Shown piece after piece: positions 1-6,195 of a DNA stretch of 13,764 nt (within the stretch, counting starts at the first letter, position 1; each line of letters opens with the position of its first letter). The position numbers and the translations under genes are program-made. The DNA comes from Verrucomicrobiota bacterium (GTDB lineage: Bacteria > Verrucomicrobiota > Verrucomicrobiia > Opitutales > UBA953), in the NCBI GenBank assembly GCA_009924535.1, contig RFRI01000012.1, forward strand, positions 1 through 13,764, in the 5' to 3' direction. The notes beneath the pieces are model-generated. The model saw nothing but the letters and a program-made list of their open reading frames with translations, ran no database searches and was not told the origin of the DNA.

Positions 1-523
1 TCCCTGCGGCTGCCGGCGAAGGAAGGCCCACGAAATCACCACCAGCGGCGCGTTTTTCGTTCCCTGGTACCAGCGGGTTGGTGAGCACGTTGAAACGCGC
101 CAGGCGCACGCCGGCGCAAAGGAGATAGATGAAGGCGAGCAACCAGGTGACGAGCTGGACGTTGTCCGTGGCCTCGGGCTTGATGACCAGGAAGCAGGCC
201 ATGAGGGCGGGGGCGACGCCGAACGAGACCGTGTCGGCGATCGAGTCGAACTCGGCCCCGAAGAGGGATTCGCGCTTGGTGGCGCGGGCGACGCGGCCGT
301 CGAAAAGGTCGCAGATACAGGCGAAAAGGATGAAACCGACCGCCATTTTATAATGCACCGCGCTGCCTTCGGGGTTGAGCGAGGTGAAGCGGGCCTCGAT
401 GCAGTTCTTGATGGCCAGGAACCCGCAGAGCATGTTGCCCGCGGTGAAGAGGTTGGGCAGAAGGTAGATGCGTGCGGCCTCTTCAGGCGAGGAATACTGG
501 GGCTTAACGGGGGGAGTGGTCAC
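1..523 (-). CDS. pssA: CDP-diacylglycerol--serine O-phosphatidyltransferase, 3' end cut by window
   Basis: Integral membrane enzyme that transfers phosphatidate from CDP-diacylglycerol to serine, making phosphatidylserine, the precursor of phosphatidylethanolamine. The 174 visible residues carry the complete CDP-alcohol phosphatidyltransferase signature DGx2ARx8Gx3Dx3D at about residues 75-97 (DGRVAR, then G89, D93, D97). The N-terminal LLPNLFTAGNMLCGF and the later FVGLPSPAAAG segments are typical of the PssA subfamily rather than PgsA. Hydrophobic stretches at about 21-38, 60-73, 102-115 and 125-138 fit membrane helices. The start is GTG at 523, two bases after the TAA of the upstream RelE-like gene, so translational coupling is likely. 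The C-terminus, usually 60-100 more residues, lies beyond position 1. The family call is firm; phosphatidylserine synthase rather than a close relative rests on the subfamily motifs. Confidence 0.92.
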   Translation of the reverse strand, partial: MTTPPVKPQYSSPEEAARIYLLPNLFTAGNMLCGFLAIKNCIEARFTSLNPEGSAVHYKMAVGFILFACICDLFDGRVARATKRESLFGAEFDSIADTVSFGVAPALMACFLVIKPEATDNVQLVTWLLAFIYLLCAGVRLARFNVLTNPLVPGNEKRAAGGDFVGLPSPAAAG

Positions 524-525
524 GA

Positions 526-894
526 TTAAGGCTTGGGGGTTTCGTCGAGGTATTTCCAGAAGCCGCCTTCTTGTTCGATCCGGGCTTCGTCCTCGGGAAA
601 GGGCAGATGCGAGCGGAACGCGAAGTCGGCATACGTGTGCTTATGAAGTACGTAGTTGGCCATCAGGGAGCCTTCGCTGGCTTCGAAATAGATGCGGAAT
701 TCGCCGACGCGCAGACGGTGATAGGTGTGGCCGCCGCGGCGGACGGTGCCCAGCTCGGAACTTCCGCGGAGCAGCGCTTCCGGCGTCAGCGAGGTGAACG
801 CTTCGACGACGTCCATCTGCTCCAAGGTGGGCAGCTTCGCGAGCTCGCGCATCGCCTGGTCGCTGAAGTTCACTTGATACATCGGTCTCGACAT
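526..894 (-). CDS. RelE/ParE-like protein without a visible antitoxin
   Basis: About 122 residues from ATG at 894. A TTG at 921 and an ATG at 882 are alternative starts, and none has a convincing ribosome-binding site. The body looks like the RelE/ParE toxin fold: an N-terminal YQVNFSDQAMRELAKLP helix, then YHRLRVGEFRIYFEA (about 58-72) and YVLHKHTYADF (about 81-91), matching the beta-strand core with the RxRxGxxRxxF pattern seen in RelE relatives. In active family members this fold cleaves ribosome-bound mRNA or poisons gyrase. No antitoxin-sized DNA-binding gene lies next to it. It sits between the phosphatase gene (31 bp upstream) and pssA (2 bp downstream), apparently in one transcript. 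The C-terminal tail (about 96-122), acidic with aromatic residues, is longer than in a compact toxin. It may be a domesticated RelE-like housekeeping protein rather than a toxin. Family assignment is fair; function is unknown. Confidence 0.68.
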   Translation of the reverse strand: MSRPMYQVNFSDQAMRELAKLPTLEQMDVVEAFTSLTPEALLRGSSELGTVRRGGHTYHRLRVGEFRIYFEASEGSLMANYVLHKHTYADFAFRSHLPFPEDEARIEQEGGFWKYLDETPKP

Positions 895-925
895 CCAACG
901 CCGCCACCGTGGCTTCGGCAATCAT

Positions 926-1390
926 TCAGTTCGGACGAGACCAGCGCGACATCAGTAAAACCGCCTGTTTTTCGACCAAATCCAACACTTTTTCAAAATC
1001 GTCGCTTTCGCCGTAATACGGATCCGGCAAGGGGACGTCATCCAGGAACAACCGAAGGCGGGCGTGCTGCTCCGGCGGACAGCGTCGGCGGAGTTCGCGC
1101 AAGTTAAGTTCGTCCGCGGCGAGGATGAGATCGAAGGTGTGGAAATCATCGGCGTGCACCTGACGCGCCCGCAGCACCGAGAGGTCATAGCCGCGCGCCT
1201 TCGCGTGACGGATGGAGCGCGAGTCTGGCGGGTCGCCGATGTGGTAGTTTTCCGTGCCTGCGGAGTCGAACTCGATGGCCAGCCCGGCTTGCCTGGCCTT
1301 GACGCGTAACACGGCCTCAGCCGTCGGCGAACGACAGATGTTGCCCATGCAGACGAGCAGCACTCGCCGCGGCTGACCGGCCTTGGTCAC
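926..1390 (-). CDS. Low-molecular-weight protein-tyrosine phosphatase
   Basis: Cytoplasmic phosphatase of the LMW-PTP family, 154 residues, the usual size. The P-loop CMGNICRS at 14-21 supplies the nucleophile Cys14 and the phosphate-binding Arg20. The second catalytic element, the general-acid Asp123 in LPDPYYG, is present near the C-terminus. The fold also has the DSAGTENYHIGDPPD segment typical of the family. In bacteria such enzymes dephosphorylate tyrosine kinases of polysaccharide export or free phosphotyrosine, and some relatives are arginine phosphatases or arsenate reductases. No tyrosine kinase or polysaccharide genes are seen nearby, so the substrate cannot be named. The start is GTG at 1390, three bases after the TAA of the DUF5069 gene, which indicates an operon with it. 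Confidence 0.93.
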   Translation of the reverse strand: MTKAGQPRRVLLVCMGNICRSPTAEAVLRVKARQAGLAIEFDSAGTENYHIGDPPDSRSIRHAKARGYDLSVLRARQVHADDFHTFDLILAADELNLRELRRRCPPEQHARLRLFLDDVPLPDPYYGESDDFEKVLDLVEKQAVLLMSRWSRPN

Positions 1391-1393
1391 GGT

Positions 1394-1849
1394 TTAGACC
1401 TTACCGCCGAAGCTCTGGTGATCGTCCAGATCGAGCACGTCGAACCAAGTGGTGATGTCCTCACGCTTAGCACCGGCTGCGGTCGCAGACTGGTAATCGC
1501 TCAACTTCGCCCGGCTGCCAACGGAGCTGGGGGCGCGTTGCTCATGGTAGGCGCTGAAAGCAGCAATTTCCTGGCCCGAACGGGGCTTCTTGGCGTTAGC
1601 CAAGAGCCAGGAGAGGATCTCTCCATCTCCTAAACCACTGTCAATCTGGGCTTTAAGGGCATTCGCCTCGACGCCGAGGAAGTCCAGGACGTTGGCGTCC
1701 AGCGGGCAACCGTAGTTATATTCGCCATTTTTACCGGCTTTGGTGGCGCGCGCCTTGTCGATCATGCGGGGGAGGATGACGAATCCGCCTAGACGGATGC
1801 GAGGGCTGCGGGGCGGGTGCTGGGTGAGGTCGTAGAGGTCGTGAGCCAT
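1394..1849 (-). CDS. DUF5069 family protein
   Basis: A 151-residue soluble protein that I recognise as DUF5069 by its N-terminal signature: DLYDLTQHPPRSPRIRLGGF, followed by VILPRMIDKARATKAGKNGEYNYGCPLD (about residues 23-51). No function is established for the family and I see no catalytic motif that would reveal one. I chose ATG at 1849 because the family begins close to the DLTxxPPRSP motif. The frame stays open to 1924, but the 25 extra residues look non-native and would overlap the divergent ccsA-like gene. The start has no Shine-Dalgarno sequence; the bases just upstream (CCTCCTT) are in fact the opposite, anti-SD-like, polarity. It is the first gene of the minus-strand cluster and is divergent from the gene at 1918, with 68 bp between them. 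Confidence 0.88.
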   Translation of the reverse strand: MAHDLYDLTQHPPRSPRIRLGGFVILPRMIDKARATKAGKNGEYNYGCPLDANVLDFLGVEANALKAQIDSGLGDGEILSWLLANAKKPRSGQEIAAFSAYHEQRAPSSVGSRAKLSDYQSATAAGAKREDITTWFDVLDLDDHQSFGGKV

Positions 1850-1917
1850 AAGGAGGCTCAACCTAGCCCCCCTGCCCGCCTCCGCAAGAAAACTGGACGG
1901 CTTGAGGGTTTGCCAAA

Positions 1918-2772
1918 ATGTCACACCTCCCCTTATCTAACACGATGTTCCCCATGGCTGCCGAACTCGCCGCCCATCCCCTCACCCGGGACTGCTTGCT
2001 GGGATGTGCCTCGGTCTTCCTGATCGCCGCCGTGCTCGATGGTTTGGCGGCGAAGGATGCTTCCGGAAAATTACAGGCCACCGGCCTCTGGTTGCTCCGT
2101 GGCGGATGGGTGCTGCTGACGTCCATGTTGGCCTATGAAGGCCTGCGGTCGCATGCCCTCCCCATCAACGGCCCAGCGGAAGTGCTCCTCTCCATCGCCT
2201 GGGGCGTGGCAGGACTTTCGCTCTTCCTCGACGTGACCTTCAACCATCGCCTCCCGACGTGGGCGATCGCGGGCACCACGGCCTTATGTCTCGTCGCGTC
2301 TGGCTTCCTCGGCGGCGTCGCCCATCCGATGTCGACGGTCGGCAAGCCGCTCATCGTGATGCACGTGGGCGCCGCGATCCTGGCCTACTGCGTGCTGGGC
2401 GCGCAGGCGCTCAACTCCGCCGCCTATCTCCTGCAGGATCGCGCCCTGGCTCGTCACCAGTTCGGCGGCATCTACGCCTTGCTTCCCGCGCTCGTCCCGC
2501 TTGATCGCATCGGCGCGCAGCTGATGGGCGCGGCCGTCTGGCTGCTCGGACTATCCTTGGTGATCGGCGCCACCGATTGGGCGCAGCGAGATCTCGCCGC
2601 CGTCGCCGCCCCGAAGTTCATCGCGGCGCTCGTCACTTGGCTTGCCTGCGGGTGGATCGTCCTCCAACGCCGCCGCCAGCACCTGCCGGGCGCCTCCTTC
2701 GCGCGCGCTTCCTTGCTCGCCGCGATTCCCGCCGTGGTCGCGCTCTACCTTTCGCTCCACAACTCCCGATGA
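1918..2772 (+). CDS. CcsA/HemX-like cytochrome c assembly family membrane protein
   Basis: A 284-residue, very hydrophobic protein with about eight predicted membrane helices (roughly 27-44, 58-74, 88-105, 115-133, 143-165, 200-218, 234-250 and 264-282). The order and the motifs IVMHVGAAILAYCVLG (146-161), AYLLQDR (169-175) and PKFIAALVTWLACGWI (232-247) match the cytochrome c assembly/CcsA-HemX superfamily. The tryptophan-rich WxWDPKE haem-handling motif of true CcsA is not present, so I favour HemX-like. In Bacillus HemX sits beside hemA and limits GluTR abundance, and the same pairing occurs here: its TGA overlaps the hemA ATG by 4 bases. The start at ATG 1918 has a weak GAGGG upstream; ATG at 1945 or 1954 are alternatives. 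Exact role, haem or cytochrome c handling versus HemA regulation, is inferred. Confidence 0.83.
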   Translation: MSHLPLSNTMFPMAAELAAHPLTRDCLLGCASVFLIAAVLDGLAAKDASGKLQATGLWLLRGGWVLLTSMLAYEGLRSHALPINGPAEVLLSIAWGVAGLSLFLDVTFNHRLPTWAIAGTTALCLVASGFLGGVAHPMSTVGKPLIVMHVGAAILAYCVLGAQALNSAAYLLQDRALARHQFGGIYALLPALVPLDRIGAQLMGAAVWLLGLSLVIGATDWAQRDLAAVAAPKFIAALVTWLACGWIVLQRRRQHLPGASFARASLLAAIPAVVALYLSLHNSR

Positions 2773-3809
2773 GCGAGCGCCCTCGTAATCTGGTGGCGCT
2801 CAGCGCCACGCATCGCACGGCCGGACTCGATGAGCGCGCCGCGTTCACGGTCCCCGCCGGCGGAGCCGAAGTCTTCTATGCGGCCGCCCGTGACGCCGGC
2901 CTCGCCGAAGCGGTCCTGCTCGCCACCTGCAATCGTCTCGAGGCCTATGCGGTCGGCGACGAAGCCGCCGCGCTTCATCTGCGCGCCGCGTTGCTCAAGG
3001 CCACGGGCGCGCCGGCGCCCGCGCTCGATCAGCATCTGCGTCCGGTGCCCGGCTTGCTGGCGGTCGAACATCTTTTCTCGGTCGTCTCCGGCCTCGAATC
3101 GCAGATGGTCGGGGAGGTCGAGATCGCCGGTCAGGTGAAGGACGCCTATGCCGACGCGCTCGCCCGCGGCATGACCGGCCCGGTCCTTAACCGCGTCTTT
3201 CAGCGTGCCTTCCAGGCCGGCGCCTGGGCGCGGACCAACACCGGCATCTCGCAGGGTCAGGTGAGCCTGGGTAACGTCGCCGTCGAGCTCGCGCTGCGCG
3301 TGTTCGGTTCGCTCACCGATGCCCGCGTCCTCGTGCTCGGCACCGGTGACGTCGGTCGTCAGGTGGTCCAGGCCCTCGTCTCCCGCGGCGCTTCCCAGGT
3401 TTCGGTCGCATCGCGCACCTTTGAGAACGCCCGCGCGTTGGCCGAGGAGTTTTCCGGTTCTTCGCTGACGCTCGCGGATGCGCTGAGACAGGCGCATGCG
3501 CATGACGTCATCGTCGGTTGCGCGACCGTGGAACGCGCCTTGCTCGACGCCGTCGCGCTGCGCGAGATCGCCGGCCGTCGCACCGGTCGGCCGCTCCTGC
3601 TCGTCGACCTCGGCGTCCCGCGTAATTTCGCCTCGGGCGTCCCTGGTCTCGACGGCACGTATCTTTGCGACCTGGACGACCTCGCGCGTGTCTCCAACGC
3701 GAACCTCAAGGCCCGCTTGGCGGAGGTCGACCGCGCGCGGGTCGCCTTGGCCGAGAAGGCCGCCCGCGCCTGGGGCGCGGCCAACCATCAGACCACCTCC
3801 GAAGCCTAA
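2769..3809 (+). CDS. hemA: Glutamyl-tRNA reductase, short form lacking the dimerisation domain
   Basis: Reduces glutamyl-tRNA(Glu) with NADPH to glutamate-1-semialdehyde, the first committed step of C5 tetrapyrrole (haem) synthesis. It has 346 residues. The catalytic domain shows the nucleophile Cys54 in ATCNRLEAY (canonical TCNRxE) and EHLFSVVSGLESQMVGEVEIAG (100-121, split here: EHLFSVVSGLE then SQMVGEVEIAG) with His101-region contacts. The NADPH domain carries GTGDVGRQV (191-199) and LLLVDLGVPRNF (276-287). After YLCDLDDL and the beginning of the long linker helix (about 305-336) the protein stops, so the C-terminal dimerisation domain of about 80-100 residues found in ordinary 420-residue enzymes is absent. 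The stop is followed three bases later by the next gene's ATG, leaving no room for a frameshifted remainder. Start ATG 2769 overlaps the upstream TGA. Confidence 0.95.
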   Translation: MSERPRNLVALSATHRTAGLDERAAFTVPAGGAEVFYAAARDAGLAEAVLLATCNRLEAYAVGDEAAALHLRAALLKATGAPAPALDQHLRPVPGLLAVEHLFSVVSGLESQMVGEVEIAGQVKDAYADALARGMTGPVLNRVFQRAFQAGAWARTNTGISQGQVSLGNVAVELALRVFGSLTDARVLVLGTGDVGRQVVQALVSRGASQVSVASRTFENARALAEEFSGSSLTLADALRQAHAHDVIVGCATVERALLDAVALREIAGRRTGRPLLLVDLGVPRNFASGVPGLDGTYLCDLDDLARVSNANLKARLAEVDRARVALAEKAARAWGAANHQTTSEA

Positions 3810-3812
3810 GCC

Positions 3813-5195
3813 ATGAAACCCACGGTCCTCATCGTCGACGACGAGAAGAACATCCGCGACGGCCTCCGCGCCGCGCTGGAGGATCGCTACGAGACCTTTG
3901 TGGCGAAGGATGCCGCGGAAGCGGCGCGCCTCATGCAGGACGTGCCGCCCGACGCCGTGCTGACGGATCTCCGCATGGCGGGCGAGGACGGCATGGCGGT
4001 CATCGACCGGGCGCTCAAGCTCCCCCACCAGCCGGTCTGCATCATGATGACGGCGTATGGAGACGTGGATACCGCCGTGAAGGCGATGAGCCTTGGCGCC
4101 TATTGGTTCTTCCAGAAGCCCGTCGACCTCCGTCAGGTGGAGCTCGTCCTCGAACGCGGTCTGAAGGCCCGCACGACCGAGAAAGAAGTCGTCACCCTCA
4201 AGGCCCGGCTCGACCGCAAATTCTCGCTCGGCGAGGTCGTCGGGTCTTCCGCCGCCCTCCAACGTTCGATCGAGCAGGTCCGTTCGGTCGCATCATCGAA
4301 TGCGACCATCCTCCTGCTCGGCGAGACCGGCACAGGGAAGGAGCTCTTCGCCCAGATGATCCATCAGGCCAGCCAGCGCTCGAAAGGACCTTTCATGGCG
4401 GTGCATTGCGCCGCCATCCCTGCCAACCTGCTCGAGTCCGAATTGTTCGGCCATGAGAAGGGCGCGTTCACCGGCGCGAACGAACGGCGCGTGGGCCGCT
4501 TCGAATCGGCGGACGGCGGCACGCTCTTCCTCGACGAAATCGGCGAGATCGACGCCACCACCCAGGTGAAGCTCCTCCGCTTCCTCGAGACGCGTTCCGT
4601 CGAGCGGCTGGGCTCGCATCGTCCGATCGGCCTCGACCTACGTCTCGTCTGCGCCACCAACCGCGACCTTCAGCAGATGGTCAAGGAGGGCAAGTTCCGC
4701 GAAGACCTTTTCTACCGCCTTTCGGTGGTGCCTTTGCGCCTGCCGCCCCTGCGCGAGCGTCAGGACGACGTGCCCCTCCTGCTCGCCCATTATCTCGAAC
4801 GCTTCGCGAAGGAGAATGCGGTCGCGGCGGCGAAGCTTTCGCCGGAAGCCCTGGCGGTGCTCGTGCGTTATCCGTGGCCGGGTAATATCCGCGAGCTACG
4901 TAACGCCTGCGAGAACCTCGCCGTGCTTCGCTCCGGCAAGACGGTTGGCGCCACCGACCTCGACCCGCGTTTTTCTCAGCCGACCGCCACCTCCGTCGCC
5001 GTTTCCGCCCTGCCTTCCTCGGGCGGCAACATCCTTGATCGCGAGCAGAACGAGAAGCAGCTGTTGAAGCAGGCCTTGGCCGCCGCGGCGGGGAATCGTA
5101 CGCGGGCCGCCGAGCTGATGGGCATCTCGCGACGTACCCTCCATCGCAAACTCCTGCAATGGCCGGAACTCGATCCTGGTCCCGAGTCCGCGTGA
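3813..5195 (+). CDS. NtrC-family sigma-54-dependent response regulator
   Basis: A 460-residue transcription activator with the full three-domain plan. The receiver domain (1-120) has the acidic pair D9/D10, phospho-acceptor D52 (VLTDLRM), T80 and K102 (QKPVD). The AAA+ domain (about 140-370) has Walker A GETGTGKE (170-177), the sigma-54 contact loop GAFTGA (218-223), Walker B TLFLDEIGE (237-245), the arginine-finger segment FREDLFYRL (295-303) and WPGNIREL (355-362). A Fis-type helix-turn-helix lies at 426-447 (NRTRAAELMGISRRTLHRKL). An intact GAFTGA implies true sigma-54 activation. No histidine kinase is encoded beside it, so its partner must be elsewhere. It starts 3 bases after hemA and overlaps the PstS-like gene by 4 bases. 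I saw no clear -24/-12 promoter in the window, so its targets are unknown. Confidence 0.95.
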   Translation: MKPTVLIVDDEKNIRDGLRAALEDRYETFVAKDAAEAARLMQDVPPDAVLTDLRMAGEDGMAVIDRALKLPHQPVCIMMTAYGDVDTAVKAMSLGAYWFFQKPVDLRQVELVLERGLKARTTEKEVVTLKARLDRKFSLGEVVGSSAALQRSIEQVRSVASSNATILLLGETGTGKELFAQMIHQASQRSKGPFMAVHCAAIPANLLESELFGHEKGAFTGANERRVGRFESADGGTLFLDEIGEIDATTQVKLLRFLETRSVERLGSHRPIGLDLRLVCATNRDLQQMVKEGKFREDLFYRLSVVPLRLPPLRERQDDVPLLLAHYLERFAKENAVAAAKLSPEALAVLVRYPWPGNIRELRNACENLAVLRSGKTVGATDLDPRFSQPTATSVAVSALPSSGGNILDREQNEKQLLKQALAAAAGNRTRAAELMGISRRTLHRKLLQWPELDPGPESA

Positions 5196-6040
5196 GGCCG
5201 CTCGCATTCTTCCTTTCCTGCTGCGCCTTGGGCGCGGCCGAGATCGTCGGCACGGATCTGCTGCAGGGCGACATCGCCCAAGGCATCAATCATGCCGCAG
5301 GCAAGACCGCCGCCGATTTCGGCGGCACGCTTCCCGGACGTCAGGCCTTCGTCGACGGACGTGCCTCCGCGGCGGTGCTCATGATGCGCGAGCGCGAGGT
5401 CGCGCCGGTTCCAACGGGTAAGATCGGCGTGGCCGAGTTCCGGCTGGCGAGTTCCGTGGTGGTCGTCGCGACGCACGGCAGCAACCGAGCCGAGCAGATC
5501 ACGTTGGAAAACCTCGCGAACGTATTCGCGCGCGACCCGCGATCGCCGGCCCGCAATTGGAACGACCTCGACCCCGCCGCGCGCTCCGAGCTCATCACGC
5601 CCGCGGTCTGCTCTCCGGCCGGCTCGATGGTGCTGGAGATTTTCCAAGGCATCGTCCTCGAGGGGCAGCCGTTTCGGCCCGACGTCCGGTTGCGGATCGA
5701 ACCGGACCTGGCGGCGGACCTGTTGGCTTCCCGTGCCGGGACCGTCACCCTTATCCCCCGTCGTCCTTCTGGTCGGGGTAAGGTCCTGCCAGTGGCTGAT
5801 GGCCGACCAGGAAAGTCTTCCACGGCCTATGGCCCTGACGATAACAACGTCCATAATGGCGACTACCCCCTTCAGGTACCCCTGATTCTCTATGTGAGGC
5901 AGGATCGGCTCGCGGAGCTCACTCCTACCCTCCGCTGGCTCTTTTCTGATGAAGCTGCCGACCTGCTTGAAAAGCAGGGCCTCTTCCCTGCCCCTAAGGC
6001 CGCTCGGACGAGGTTCGTCCAAAGGCTTGACACTCGTTAG
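5192..6040 (+). CDS. PstS-like periplasmic substrate-binding protein, no transporter alongside
   Basis: A 282-residue secreted protein. From GTG 5192 the N-terminus MRPLAFFLSCCALGAAEI is a short signal peptide with likely cleavage after the ALGA stretch. This start overlaps the regulator's stop as GTGA, and an upstream ATG at 5159 would spoil the signal peptide. The mature part resembles the PstS-like PBP domain: an early GTDLLQG strand, PAVCSPAGSMVLEIF (137-151) at the place of the anion-binding SGT loop, NGDYPLQVPLILYVRQ (222-237) and FSDEAADLLEKQGLFP (251-266), which match the conserved C-terminal hinge and final helix. Phosphate is the usual ligand, but the canonical SGT is not preserved, so other anions or a sensory role are possible. 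No pstCAB genes follow; the next element is tRNA-Gly. The last third (from about 5740) uses noticeably fewer CGCG-type codons than the first. Confidence 0.8.
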   Translation: MRPLAFFLSCCALGAAEIVGTDLLQGDIAQGINHAAGKTAADFGGTLPGRQAFVDGRASAAVLMMREREVAPVPTGKIGVAEFRLASSVVVVATHGSNRAEQITLENLANVFARDPRSPARNWNDLDPAARSELITPAVCSPAGSMVLEIFQGIVLEGQPFRPDVRLRIEPDLAADLLASRAGTVTLIPRRPSGRGKVLPVADGRPGKSSTAYGPDDNNVHNGDYPLQVPLILYVRQDRLAELTPTLRWLFSDEAADLLEKQGLFPAPKAARTRFVQRLDTR

Positions 6041-6066
6041 GGCGTTTGGTCTGCTTCTCGTCCAAC

Positions 6067-6141
6067 GCGCGCGTAGCTCAATGGTAGAGTACCACCTTGC
6101 CAAGGTGGCTGTTGCTGGTTCAAGTCCAGTCGCGCGCTCCA
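6067..6141 (+). tRNA. tRNA-Gly (anticodon GCC)
   Basis: A complete 75-nt cloverleaf can be folded by eye. The acceptor is GCGCGCG (6067-6073) paired with CGCGCGC (6131-6137), then discriminator T and encoded CCA (6139-6141). The D arm is GCTC-AATGGTA-GAGT. The anticodon arm is CCACC-TTGCCAA-GGTGG with anticodon GCC, which reads GGC/GGU glycine codons. The T arm is GCTGG-TTCAAGT-CCAGT. It begins 26 bp after the PstS-like stop and probably shares that transcript or has its own promoter. A terminator hairpin follows within 15 bp. Confidence 0.97.
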
Positions 6142-6155
6142 CTTTAAAATGGAGC

Positions 6156-6184
6156 AAAAACCCGCCGATATCCGGCGGGTTTTT
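6156..6184. terminator. Bidirectional intrinsic terminator
   Basis: An 11-bp stem AAAAACCCGCC / GGCGGGTTTTT around a 7-base loop gives a GC-rich hairpin with a run of T on the 3' side of each strand. It lies between the plus-strand tRNA-Gly and the convergent minus-strand phoR stop at 6196, so it can end both transcripts. Confidence 0.92.
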
Positions 6185-6195
6185 CATTTCAGGAC

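Noticed and set aside
526..925. Toxin-antitoxin module
   Set aside because: Only the RelE-like member is present. The short alternative frames around it are shadows and the neighbours are a phosphatase and PssA, so no antitoxin can be supported.
1850..1862. AAGGAGG on the plus strand as a ribosome-binding site
   Set aside because: No plus-strand start codon lies within 5-12 bases. It is simply the complement of bases upstream of the DUF5069 ATG.
2745..4262. 505-codon open frame on the minus strand
   Set aside because: It runs antisense to hemA and the NtrC-like gene, both firmly identified by motifs. Its translation is low-complexity (rich in G, R, E, D), as expected for a GC-rich shadow frame.
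4976..6187. 403-codon open frame on the minus strand
   Set aside because: Antisense to the regulator's 3' end, the PstS-like gene and even tRNA-Gly, with no domain features. The plus-strand gene has a signal peptide and conserved PstS-like motifs.
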